From contig JAUZNX010000015.1 in the NCBI GenBank assembly GCA_030706745.1, positions 1-64,000 of the forward strand: a stretch of DNA of 64,000 bases, read 5' to 3'. The notes under the pieces were generated by a model, which saw only the letters and a program-made list of their open reading frames with translations, did not search any database and was not told the origin of the DNA. Source of the DNA: Bacteroidota bacterium. Lineage in GTDB: Bacteria > Bacteroidota > Ignavibacteria > Palsa-1295. This document shows positions 53,761 to 62,215 of this stretch, one piece after another. The translations under genes and the position numbers were made by a program. Numbering within the stretch: position 1 is the first letter of the stretch; each line of letters starts with the position of its first letter.

Positions 53761-54792
53761 TTACTTCAAAATGAAGGACTTCAACATTCGGAAGGAGTAG
53801 CTTTGCTGGTTGGTGGTGATATTGGTGTAATGCCCTTCATCCCGAACGACCCAACCAAGTGCGGGCGCATACCAGAGCGTTCGGACTTCCTGCCAATTAT
53901 CGTTCGTGACGCTCTGCGTCATGGTGTAACGGATAAGTATGCAGTGCACGGCTACGCCTGCGACCGCTAATTCTTCCGTCTGGATGTATTGATACTTCTC
54001 GGTCAGAGTCCCTTGAATCAGCCCCTGCGCGTTGGAGTAGCTCGAATCGAAAACAGTGTAAGTGTTCGTTGCCTGCGATCCGATTGGATAGGTCTTCCAG
54101 AGGCTCTTTCGGGCAAATCCATCCCAAAGCCCCGATTCCCTGTTGTCTTCATAGACGCTCCAATCGCCGTTGATCTCGTATTTTGCATATCTTGTCAAAC
54201 TTCCGGCAGCATAACTCGTGACGTCCGACTTGCCGAATTGATTGAGGTGCTGGGCAACGATTCGCTCGGTGTCTGGCACTGACGAGCCGCTATCGGCAAA
54301 GATGAATATGCTTCCGAGGCCTGGCTGCGTTATGCCTGGAGGAGGAGGTGGTGGTGTGGCGATGCCCTTCCCATGAAGAGTAACAATAACGCTCACCGGT
54401 CTGCCATCTGAGGTCTTTGCATCCGTGCGAATGCTGTCGTAGCCATAGTAATCGTTAGCATCTGACGGCATGAAGTGAAACCGAACACTCCGCGATGACC
54501 CGCCCGGTATTGAGAACGTGAGCGAATCGGGAGTCGTAAAGACCTCCGGTGCAATACTCTGCCCAGTAATCGCGAGAGCGACCGAGCCCGTATCGCGATA
54601 GACGATCGTCGTGTCCATCGAACTCCCCACCTGGACTGTACCAAAGTCGATCATCTTGGGGACGCTCAATCCTGCCGGGTGCGTGCTACCGTTCGTCGAG
54701 CCCCCCGGTGTCGTTTCCGTGGAAGACGAACATCCCGCTGCAAACAGGCAAGCGGTCAAAACGAGAGACGAGAGGCTCATATGGTTTTTCAT
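53761..54792 (-). CDS. Lipoprotein with choice-of-anchor-D-like domain
   Basis: A 343-residue lipoprotein (lipobox FAAGC, then SSST). The anchor-D-like domain (about 35-145, MIDFGTVQVGSSMDTT to VTLHGKG) is joined by a hexaproline linker to the C-terminal module found in the two following paralogues, here more divergent: GSIFIFAD, GKSDV and YEINGDWSVY. It ends MLKSFILK. ATG at 54792 overlaps the stop of the preceding propeller lipoprotein by four bases (ATGA), tying the two types of protein into one operon. Confidence 0.82.
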   Translation of the reverse strand: MKNHMSLSSLVLTACLFAAGCSSSTETTPGGSTNGSTHPAGLSVPKMIDFGTVQVGSSMDTTIVYRDTGSVALAITGQSIAPEVFTTPDSLTFSIPGGSSRSVRFHFMPSDANDYYGYDSIRTDAKTSDGRPVSVIVTLHGKGIATPPPPPPGITQPGLGSIFIFADSGSSVPDTERIVAQHLNQFGKSDVTSYAAGSLTRYAKYEINGDWSVYEDNRESGLWDGFARKSLWKTYPIGSQATNTYTVFDSSYSNAQGLIQGTLTEKYQYIQTEELAVAGVAVHCILIRYTMTQSVTNDNWQEVRTLWYAPALGWVVRDEGHYTNITTNQQSYSFRMLKSFILK

Positions 54793-55736
54793 TTCAGTCC
54801 GATCCCGTAGATGTATGATTCGGTAAGTCCAGTGTCGATCTTCTCCCATGTCACGCCTGCGTCGGTGCTCCGTTTCACGCCACCTGCACGCGTAGCTTCA
54901 AAGATGAATGACCCGCTTACTGCGATCGAGGAAGCGACTCCACTAAACGCATCGCCAAGGTATTGCCATGTCTGGCCCGCATCGGTTGAGCGTATGGTAG
55001 CTCGGTCCGTTCCGGCGATCATCGTGTTGCCGTTCGACCAGATCGTTGAGATATATGGTGTGCCCGGATCCATGCTATGCCACGTAAGTCCCCGATCGTA
55101 CGACCGAAGCAGACCCAGGTTGTCCGTCCCAGCGATGAAATACGTGCCCTGGATTGCAACTCCACTAATACTCATGGTCGGCAAGCCATTATTGAATGGC
55201 TGCCAATTCGCACCTGAATCAGTCGAGAGAATGAACCCTTCATCGTCGGTCCCGGCAATCAGATCGCGTCCTTTGCTCGCGAAGCACCGGAAGCCCCCTA
55301 AAAAGAATCGTGTCCACGTTTGGCCATAGTCGGAAGAACGGCAAACACCATTTGACGGCGTGCCAGCGAAAAGGTAGGGACCATATATGTACACTGATTC
55401 CGTCCCCGTTCCAGGGAGGGCGCCGGTAGTCACCCAATTAAGTCCGTCATCGATCGAACGCAATACACCATAGTTGGTGGCTACATATAGATTGTTGCCA
55501 CCCACGGCAAAGCCCGCGGCGAATGTCTTTGCGGGGGTAGTCATGACGTGCCATGTTGCTCCCGAATCCGTCGAGCGAAACACTCCACTGTTCGTACCAG
55601 CAAAAACATATCGGAAGCCAGGTCCGCTTGTTGGGATCATTAGGTTCGTTTCCGCATCCGGAACGGTACAGACAGGCGAGCAGCCTTGAGAAAGGAGCGC
55701 CACGACAGTCACGGTAAGCAGAACTCGCATGAGCAT
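54789..55736 (-). CDS. Seven-repeat Asp-box propeller lipoprotein
   Basis: A 315-residue lipoprotein. The signal MLMRVLLTVTVVALLSQGC has a second cysteine four residues after the lipidated one (CSPVC). Seven repeats of about 40 residues follow, each with an Asp-box-like end: FRSTDSGATW, LRSIDDGLNW, CRSSDYGQTW, LSTDSGANW, LRSYDRGLTW, IRSTDAGQTW, KRSTDAGVTW. Seven blades fit a Ycf48-type beta-propeller. The end is YIYGIGLK. ATG at 55736 is used; 55730 is also possible. An upstream frame start at 55823 would add a non-signal sequence and overlap the neighbour. Confidence 0.85.
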   Translation of the reverse strand: MLMRVLLTVTVVALLSQGCSPVCTVPDAETNLMIPTSGPGFRYVFAGTNSGVFRSTDSGATWHVMTTPAKTFAAGFAVGGNNLYVATNYGVLRSIDDGLNWVTTGALPGTGTESVYIYGPYLFAGTPSNGVCRSSDYGQTWTRFFLGGFRCFASKGRDLIAGTDDEGFILSTDSGANWQPFNNGLPTMSISGVAIQGTYFIAGTDNLGLLRSYDRGLTWHSMDPGTPYISTIWSNGNTMIAGTDRATIRSTDAGQTWQYLGDAFSGVASSIAVSGSFIFEATRAGGVKRSTDAGVTWEKIDTGLTESYIYGIGLK

Positions 55737-55762
55737 GAGCAAAGAATGAAAGAGTTGAATTA

Positions 55763-56773
55763 CTACTGGGCACCAAGCGAATAGACACCTTGGATGCCGG
55801 GAAAAACATTCCCATGTGCCCACGAGACTCCATCATCCGTGGAGCGATACACCACACTATCCATCCCGCCGGCAAAGATCGAGTTACCCCTCACCAAAAG
55901 AGCGCGAACGGAAGATGGCACTCCATGCACTGACGCCCAACTTGCACCAAGGTCGGTCGAGCGAAACAGCCCATTCGCATTCGTCCCAGCGAAGAGGGTC
56001 GAGCCATGCTGTTGCAGCGTAAGCACGAGTTGAGATTGTATCCCTGCATTCGAGGGTCGCCACGAGCCACCCTTGTCACTAGACCGATATATGCCGTCTG
56101 GCGTGCCCGCATATAGTATGGTGTCGATCGCCAGGATTTGGAATGCGCCCTGGCTATTGAGACCATTGTTCGCAAGCGCCCAGTTGAGTCCCGAATCGTT
56201 CGAACGAAAGCACGACCCGCCTGTCTGCATCGCGACAAAGAGCGAACTCCCGATCGAGGCAAACGACGAGAGATTGGAGTTGTATGGCCCACCGAGGCTA
56301 AGGCCAGACTGCCACACCTGCCAGTTTGCACCGTTGTCGGAGGAGCGCCACACGCCCAAACCGCCCGTGCCGGCAAGGACAAATGGGCCAAACATGCCGA
56401 GGCCATAAACATACTCAGTCTGGATACCTGGGCAAGTCGATTGCCACGTCATACCGCTATCAGTGGAGACGAACGTGCCTAAGCCGGTGCTGCCACCATA
56501 AAGATACTTGCCGTTGGTAACAAAGCACATCATGGCCCTGCCCGTCGGTTGCGTGGAGACGAGCGACCAATTCGAACCCTGGTCGCTCGAACGATACACG
56601 CCTTTGTCCGTACCAGCGAACAGATACGATACACCCGTAAACGCGCCTCCGCCATTACCATTGCCTGAGCCACCGCTATTCGGATCCGACGAGCAATTGC
56701 AACCGGAAATCGAAGACGCGGCGAATAGCAGGGTACCGGCAAGAAGATTTGCGAGCGACATTTTTTTTCTCAT
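55763..56773 (-). CDS. Seven-repeat Asp-box propeller lipoprotein
   Basis: A 336-residue paralogue of its neighbours. The lipobox is SISGC, with another cysteine two residues on (CNC), then a glycine/asparagine-rich linker. The seven repeats end YRSSDQGSNW, VSTDSGMTW, WRSSDNGANW, FRSNDSGLNW, YRSSDKGGSW, FRSTDLGASW, YRSTDDGVSW. The C-terminus is GVYSLGAQ. The start at ATG 56773 lies 12 bases behind the preceding gene. It is presumed to be a seven-bladed propeller anchored to a membrane by lipid. Confidence 0.85.
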   Translation of the reverse strand: MRKKMSLANLLAGTLLFAASSISGCNCSSDPNSGGSGNGNGGGAFTGVSYLFAGTDKGVYRSSDQGSNWSLVSTQPTGRAMMCFVTNGKYLYGGSTGLGTFVSTDSGMTWQSTCPGIQTEYVYGLGMFGPFVLAGTGGLGVWRSSDNGANWQVWQSGLSLGGPYNSNLSSFASIGSSLFVAMQTGGSCFRSNDSGLNWALANNGLNSQGAFQILAIDTILYAGTPDGIYRSSDKGGSWRPSNAGIQSQLVLTLQQHGSTLFAGTNANGLFRSTDLGASWASVHGVPSSVRALLVRGNSIFAGGMDSVVYRSTDDGVSWAHGNVFPGIQGVYSLGAQ

Positions 56774-56785
56774 GACGGTCTATTA

Positions 56786-57796
56786 TTACTTCATCCCCAA
56801 TCCATACACGACATTATAGGTCAGACCTGTATCGAGTGTACTCCACGTCTTCCCTTGGTCCGACGTCATACTCACTCCATAGCCGAAGGTACCGACAAAA
56901 ATGTATGGGCGGCTGATGGCGAGTACACTCTGCGTATATGAGTTATTGAACCCCAACGGCGTCCAGAAGTATCCGAAATCCGTGGATCGAAGGAGACCGC
57001 GATCGCTGGCCGCAAACAGGGTGTCACCCATTGTGGCAAGCCCGTAAAAGTACGGGTAGGATGTCAGTGGCATTTGCTGCCAGGTACTTCCACGATTGCT
57101 GGATCGATAGATCCCATACTGGTATGTGCCAGCATACATATAGATACTATCGAACACAACGCCGTTAACTTCCCGAGTCTGAATCGTGCTTGCTACCTCG
57201 GTCCACGTTCGGCCAGTATCCCGTGAATAGATAACTCCGAGGCCCGGATTACTGGCCAGGATGTCTCGTCCATTGGTGGCGAAGTTGCCGTACCCAGGGT
57301 CGTATACCCGTGTCCAGCTATCGCCGTTATTCGTCGAACGCCAGATGCCGTAATCGGTCGCCGCTATGACGTAGCCACCAACCGCCGTCACGCCAAGCAC
57401 TTCATTTCCACTAAGTAGAGCTGTATTGGACCACGTCACACCATCATCGGCCGACCGGAGCAGCCCTTGCACCGTCGGCGCGAAGACATAGGTGTCATTG
57501 GCCGCGAAGCAAGTTAATGTCGGTGGGGGCGTGCCAGCAACCGATTGCCAAGTCTTTCCGGAATCGGTCGAGCGGAAGATCGCCCCCTGTCTTCCAGTCC
57601 CATCCGTCGCAGCAGCAAATAGAAACTTGAATCCTCCGCGCGAGCCACCGGAGTTGTCTTGATGCCCAACTGGAACGCCGCTTCCAGCGCCGGCGACATC
57701 ACACGTAGGTGCGCAGCCACTCCCAGCGCAAAGCAGCAGCGTTAGTAATAGCACTGCGGCCCTGTTGGGTTTTCTCAAAAGATTGACTACTCTCAC
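56786..57796 (-). CDS. Seven-repeat Asp-box propeller lipoprotein
   Basis: A 336-residue paralogue. The lipobox is AGSGC with a second cysteine at +4 (CAPTC). The seven repeats end FRSTDSGKTW, LRSADDGVTW, WRSTNNGDSW, YSRDTGRTW, YRSSNRGSTW, LRSTDFGYFW, MTSDQGKTW. The C-terminus is VVYGLGMK. The start is GTG at 57796; its first bases overlap the stop of a leftover paralogue fragment lying just upstream (GTGA). The same architecture as the two downstream genes suggests repeated tandem duplication. Confidence 0.85.
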   Translation of the reverse strand: MRVVNLLRKPNRAAVLLLTLLLCAGSGCAPTCDVAGAGSGVPVGHQDNSGGSRGGFKFLFAAATDGTGRQGAIFRSTDSGKTWQSVAGTPPPTLTCFAANDTYVFAPTVQGLLRSADDGVTWSNTALLSGNEVLGVTAVGGYVIAATDYGIWRSTNNGDSWTRVYDPGYGNFATNGRDILASNPGLGVIYSRDTGRTWTEVASTIQTREVNGVVFDSIYMYAGTYQYGIYRSSNRGSTWQQMPLTSYPYFYGLATMGDTLFAASDRGLLRSTDFGYFWTPLGFNNSYTQSVLAISRPYIFVGTFGYGVSMTSDQGKTWSTLDTGLTYNVVYGLGMK

Positions 57797-57935
57797 AAGA
57801 TCGATTGGTTACTTGAGAAAGACGGCATGGACTGAGCGGCCCGCGAGGTCGGCCCGTTGTCCGTTGAGCGGAGAACACCTCCGTATGTTGAGGCAAACAA
57901 GGAGTCTCCGATTATTGCGGAACCAGGCATACCGT
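57793..57935 (-). pseudogene. Remnant of a lost propeller paralogue
   Basis: Directly behind the stop of the fusion lipoprotein, in another frame, the sequence still encodes GDSLFASTYGGVLRSTDNG, one complete repeat of the family, followed by unrelated codons and a TGA at 57793-57795. The fragment has no signal peptide and only one of seven repeats. Its TGA overlaps the GTG start of the next gene. The simplest reading is a deletion between tandem copies that left the tail of one gene. Confidence 0.75.
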
Positions 57936-59198
57936 TCATTGCAGTCCGATGGCAGTTACTGTATTTGTCGAAATCGCTCCTGTAAGCGTAGTCCACGTGG
58001 CTCCATTGTCGCTGGACCTGCAGATGCCACCGTTTCCACCGACAATCAATTGCGAGCCATACGGTGCGATGCACATATACACAGAAAAATGTGTGGGATT
58101 CGACATTGTTATCCAACTGTCACCATTATCGGTGGAGTGGTAAAGGTAGGAACCTCCCGCATAAAGATCGGAGCCATTTGCCGCAAGCGCTCCGACATCA
58201 GGAGAACTCTTGGAGAGTCCATTGTCGATCATTGTCCAACTCGCTCCATTGTCCGGGGACCGATAAACATCGCTGACACTTGCCGCGAAGAGAGTCGTCC
58301 CAACGACAGCAAGGGATCGGACCCGTTGCGCCGGGTAGTTTGTCCCGGCCCAGGTTTCACCATTATCTTGCGAGCAAAGCAGTCCTTCCGCACCAGTCCC
58401 GACGAAGATCGCCGACCCAACTTGCACGAAATTTCCAATGAACGTAGCCGACAAACCATCCACGTGCGTCCACGTGGTCCCGAGATCGCTAGAACGAAAC
58501 GCACCTGCATAGGCAGTACCGGCATAGAGGATCTTACCGATTGCGGCCAGTCCATAAATCATGTGATCCGTGAGCCCAGAATTCACCGGCTTCCATGTTA
58601 GACCACCATCCTTCGATCGAAGAACACCTTCATTGTGTGTGCCGGCGAAGACCTCGCCCCCAAGAGTCGCGATTCCCAAAACGATAAATGCTGTATCGAG
58701 CACGCCCATCTGCAACCAGGTTGAGCCGCTATCTCCCGAGCGAAACACGGCGCCGGTGATCGTGCCGGCATATAGATAGTGTTTTGGAGGCAATCCCTTG
58801 CCGTGCAAAATGATCTTCGCCCCGAACTGACCAACTACCGAAATGCTATCGGAGCCAGCATAATCGATCGTATCAGATGGCTCGAAGTGAAAAAGCAGGC
58901 CGCGCGCGGAATCCGCTGGAATGGTCGTCAGCCCATCGACTGTAAAGCATGAAGGCGAAACGGTCTGGCTTCGAATGGTGAGCGGTGCATGCGTAGTGTT
59001 CTTGAATGTGATCAGCGTATCCTTCGTCGTTCCTTCCGGTATCGATCCGAAATCGATGTTCAATGGCGTGCTGAGTGCACCCGTCAAATTCTGCCCAGCA
59101 CCACCCTGATTCGGATCCGGCGATGAGGAACAACCGATGCAGAGCACCAGCGCGACAAATAGAATAGGGGCAAGGTGAATGAGTTTCGGTGTCATCAT
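57936..59198 (-). CDS. Fusion lipoprotein: choice-of-anchor-D-like domain plus seven-repeat propeller
   Basis: A 420-residue lipoprotein (lipobox CIGC, then SSSP). Residues about 38-135 are an anchor-D-like domain (LNIDFGSIPEGTTKDT to IILHGKG), as in the three distal genes of the array. Residues about 140-420 are seven Asp-box repeats ending FRSGDSGSTW, LRSKDGGLTW, FRSSDLGTTW, LCSQDNGETW, YRSPDNGASW, YHSTDNGDSW, CRSSDNGATW, as in the three middle genes. It ends TVTAIGLQ. It is the first gene of the operon, 145 bases behind pheS. It joins both module types found separately downstream. Confidence 0.87.
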   Translation of the reverse strand: MMTPKLIHLAPILFVALVLCIGCSSSPDPNQGGAGQNLTGALSTPLNIDFGSIPEGTTKDTLITFKNTTHAPLTIRSQTVSPSCFTVDGLTTIPADSARGLLFHFEPSDTIDYAGSDSISVVGQFGAKIILHGKGLPPKHYLYAGTITGAVFRSGDSGSTWLQMGVLDTAFIVLGIATLGGEVFAGTHNEGVLRSKDGGLTWKPVNSGLTDHMIYGLAAIGKILYAGTAYAGAFRSSDLGTTWTHVDGLSATFIGNFVQVGSAIFVGTGAEGLLCSQDNGETWAGTNYPAQRVRSLAVVGTTLFAASVSDVYRSPDNGASWTMIDNGLSKSSPDVGALAANGSDLYAGGSYLYHSTDNGDSWITMSNPTHFSVYMCIAPYGSQLIVGGNGGICRSSDNGATWTTLTGAISTNTVTAIGLQ

Positions 59199-59343
59199 TG
59201 ATTATCTATGGAAATCGACTGGGGGCATCATTTCAACCCATGCCCATATTCGTATAAACAAGCCAAACCAGTATCAATCACATCCCACTGGGCTCACCAG
59301 CAGAACAAAATTTCGGCACATCGACACGAACGAACGAGACATG

Positions 59344-60390
59344 TTAGAACTGCTCGAGGAAACGGAGGTCATTTTCGAAGAAATCCCGAATATCGCTGAC
59401 CCCGTATCGCATCATCGCCGTCCGGTCAATACCAATACCAAACGCATATCCAGTGTAGATTTCCGGGTCGATGTTGCAGGCTTTGAGCACGTTCGGATGT
59501 ACCATGCCGGCCCCTAATATTTCGAGCCAGCCAGAATTCTTGCATACGCGGCAGCCCTTGCCGCCACAAATGTAACAGCTCACATCGACTTCGGCGCTCG
59601 GCTCTGTGAACGGAAAAAAGCTCGGGCGTAGACGGATCTTCGCATCGGAGCCAAAGAATTGTCGCGCGAATGAAAGCAGCACTCCTTTGAGATCGGCCAT
59701 GCTAACGCCCGGTCCGACCACGAGACCTTCCATCATAAAGAACGCCACTCCACTCCGCGCACTGATGGCTTCATTGCGATACACCCGACCTGGCATGATG
59801 GCACGGATCGGCGGCTTCTGCCGCTCCATCAATCGGATCTGCACGGGAGATGTGTGCGTGCGCAATAACAGTGGTGCTCCATCCGCACCTGCGGAAGACT
59901 TGACAAAGAATGTATCCTGCATATCTCGCGCCGGATGATCGGGCGCAAAATTCAACTTGCCAAAGTTATGCTCGTCGTCCTCAACTTCGGGGCCGTATTC
60001 AACCGCAAAACCCATTCGCTCGAAGATCGAGACCATTTCGTTCAGCGTCTTCATCAGCGGATGCTCGTGTCCGGCCGCCGAGACCGAGACCGCCCGCGCA
60101 GGCATCGTGAGGTCGATCCCACTAAGTGCGCCGGGGCCAGCACCACCAAGATACAAGGCTTCCTTTTCTTTGAATCGCTCCTCGATCTGCTGCCGGAGCG
60201 AATTAAGCTCCTTGCCGGCAATCGGCTTCTCTTCTTTGGATACTGAGCGGAGATCGTCGAACATGGCGGCGATCGTCCCCTTTCGCGTCAAATGGGCGAG
60301 CTTGTATGATTCGAGTTGATCCGCCGCGCCGATTGCATCCAAATCGGCCAGCAACTTTTCTCGGACGGTTATTATATCGTTTAATGTCAC
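59344..60390 (-). CDS. pheS: Phenylalanine-tRNA ligase alpha subunit
   Basis: The catalytic alpha chain, 348 residues from GTG 60390. It has the N-terminal coiled coil (about 5-80) and the class II core: motif 2 region PGRVYRNEAISARSGVAFFMMEGLVV and motif 3 GYAFGIGIDRTAMMRYG. The segment CYICGGKGCRVCKNSGW carries extra cysteines, as in many bacterial PheS. GTG at 60390 gives normal length; an upstream in-frame start (60459) would run through the promoter. A TATCTTTG element ends five bases before the GTG. Confidence 0.96.
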   Translation of the reverse strand: MTLNDIITVREKLLADLDAIGAADQLESYKLAHLTRKGTIAAMFDDLRSVSKEEKPIAGKELNSLRQQIEERFKEKEALYLGGAGPGALSGIDLTMPARAVSVSAAGHEHPLMKTLNEMVSIFERMGFAVEYGPEVEDDEHNFGKLNFAPDHPARDMQDTFFVKSSAGADGAPLLLRTHTSPVQIRLMERQKPPIRAIMPGRVYRNEAISARSGVAFFMMEGLVVGPGVSMADLKGVLLSFARQFFGSDAKIRLRPSFFPFTEPSAEVDVSCYICGGKGCRVCKNSGWLEILGAGMVHPNVLKACNIDPEIYTGYAFGIGIDRTAMMRYGVSDIRDFFENDLRFLEQF

Positions 60391-60395
60391 GGGTG

Positions 60396-60403
60396 CAAAG
60401 ATA
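60396..60403 (-). promoter_or_regulatory. -7 element TATCTTTG directly before pheS
   Basis: On the minus strand TATCTTTG is followed by CACCC and the GTG start. A TTG (60424-60422) lies 18 bases upstream as a -33 candidate. The distance of five bases to the start codon is the same as at pheT and implies a message with no or almost no leader. Confidence 0.6.
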
Positions 60404-60425
60404 CGGTGCTGAGGTGACAAGCAAG

Positions 60426-60433
60426 TATATTTG
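60426..60433 (+). promoter_or_regulatory. Candidate -7 element TATATTTG for the divergent membrane protein gene
   Basis: It matches TAnnTTTG on the plus strand, 29 bases before the ATG at 60463, back to back with the pheS promoter. I do not see a good -33. Confidence 0.45.
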
Positions 60434-60462
60434 TATGGTCTGCACCGAACTAACACCACAGC

Positions 60463-62199
60463 ATGCCACTCGCGCTTCCCTCCCGCATTCGACTTATTTT
60501 GGCACTCGTGTTTCTATTTGTAATCGGCGGGGCGCTGGTTTTCTGGTATGGCAGAATCGGTTTCCTCCCATCGAACCAGTCAATTATCTTCGATGGAGGA
60601 TGGAGAATCCTCTCCGGCCAAATCCCATTTCGGGATTTCACATTGCCATCCGGCATTGTTCCGAGCGCGATGCAAGCCGTCTTTTTCGATCTCTGCGGTA
60701 TCTCCTGGTCGAGCTATGTTTTACATGCCGCATTACTCAACGGGATATTTGGGATTGTGGCGTTCGCTATCCTTCGAGCGTTCGAAGTATCTCGTGTATG
60801 GGCGGTCATCTACGCCGCGTTGAGTACCTTCTATTTGTTTGTGCCACAAGGTGTTCCATATATGGAGCAGCATTCTTTTTTCTTCGGATTTGTCACGCTC
60901 GCATGTTATCTTCGTTCCGAGAGAGTCTCTAATGCTAACATTAGGGTTGTGTTGCTGGTCACTATTCCTCCATTGCTCCTGCTCGGCTACCTGAGCAAAC
61001 AGATTCCCGCTGCATTCTTTGCTTTACTGATATTCGCTGATGGGCTGTCACGGCGGAAGTGGCAAACATTGCTCTGGTTGACTGTTGGCACGGTGTTCTC
61101 GCTCTTGGGGCTTTTAATTTTGGCGTTCGCTTATCGGATTGATTGGCGCTTATTCTATTTCTACTTCTTTACTCTTCCGGGCTCCCTAGGATTCGATCGA
61201 CTCCTGACGCTTCTAAGCCGAAGGCAATTCATAGCATTTGGGCGGGATGTATTGCCACTGGCACTTCCGATCATTGCAGTAACCGGAATTGCGGCGTGGT
61301 ACTTCGTGAAACGCACGTCTGCGGGACGAATCCCATGGACGGTCGCTCTCACATTCTCGCTCTGCATTCTTCTCGCCATCGCTTCACTCGCGATCTGGCA
61401 CGTTGTAACGATCGCTATGATCGAAGTCGTCCTTCTCAATCATTTTTGTAAGGTGCGAAGAAATGGATTGGCTACCCCTCCTCGTTCTCAGAGGATATTC
61501 TTTCTTCAGGGGTTGATTGTCATTGGGATTCTTTTTGTCGCATTCACGAATATGCTGCCCGAGAACGGAATCCCTTTCGTGATGATCTGCGCTGGGATCC
61601 TTCATCGCATTGCGCTTACTCGTGAAGGATCCTATCGCCCACATCCCTTTCTGATCGCTGTATTTGTTCTGCTTGTCCTTGCGGATACCGCAGTCTTCCA
61701 CGTCCGACTTAATATGTCGCGCGCCGCTCTTTTCCTGACAAGCGAGGAATTTCAGGCACAGGCGCCGGGCCAGAATACTCAAGGCCCGCTCGCCGCAATG
61801 TATGGACCAGTTTATCGTGGCTATCGATTTTCTGTTCAAGATCTTGCCGAGCTCACAGATTCTTTGCGACGCATGGATGGCGCCTTTTGGTATTTTGGGG
61901 ACGCATCAGTAGTATATGGTGCAGCACGCAAACCGTCCGTCGATCCGGCACTTTGGTATCATCACGGAGTCACCTTGGCTCAACCGGGGAGTGCTGAATT
62001 TCTCAACTATGAACGGCGACTCCTACAGAATTTCAGGCGATATGCCGTGCGGCAAATCGTGATTGAGGACACCCTTACAAAATCCGGATGCCGGCTCTCC
62101 GATTTTGGGTTGGTTAATGATTACATCGCGCGGCATTCGCATGTCACGAGCAGTATATCCACTTTTCGCGTGATCGAGCTCTCAGTAGATAAGCGATGA
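60463..62199 (+). CDS. GT-C-like polytopic membrane protein
   Basis: A 578-residue membrane protein with about eleven helices and a C-terminal soluble domain of 140 residues. The first external loop, IFDGGWRILSGQIPFRDF (42-59), has the aspartate and the G-x-x-P-Y/F-R-D-F pattern of PMT/ArnT-like GT-C proteins of bacteria. No DDA motif is seen, so activity is uncertain; it may be a glycosyltransferase or a polymer-handling relative. It is divergent from pheS, as the other GT-C gene is from pheT. Confidence 0.72.
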   Translation: MPLALPSRIRLILALVFLFVIGGALVFWYGRIGFLPSNQSIIFDGGWRILSGQIPFRDFTLPSGIVPSAMQAVFFDLCGISWSSYVLHAALLNGIFGIVAFAILRAFEVSRVWAVIYAALSTFYLFVPQGVPYMEQHSFFFGFVTLACYLRSERVSNANIRVVLLVTIPPLLLLGYLSKQIPAAFFALLIFADGLSRRKWQTLLWLTVGTVFSLLGLLILAFAYRIDWRLFYFYFFTLPGSLGFDRLLTLLSRRQFIAFGRDVLPLALPIIAVTGIAAWYFVKRTSAGRIPWTVALTFSLCILLAIASLAIWHVVTIAMIEVVLLNHFCKVRRNGLATPPRSQRIFFLQGLIVIGILFVAFTNMLPENGIPFVMICAGILHRIALTREGSYRPHPFLIAVFVLLVLADTAVFHVRLNMSRAALFLTSEEFQAQAPGQNTQGPLAAMYGPVYRGYRFSVQDLAELTDSLRRMDGAFWYFGDASVVYGAARKPSVDPALWYHHGVTLAQPGSAEFLNYERRLLQNFRRYAVRQIVIEDTLTKSGCRLSDFGLVNDYIARHSHVTSSISTFRVIELSVDKR

Positions 62200-62215
62200 A
62201 GCTCGTCGTCCGGCA

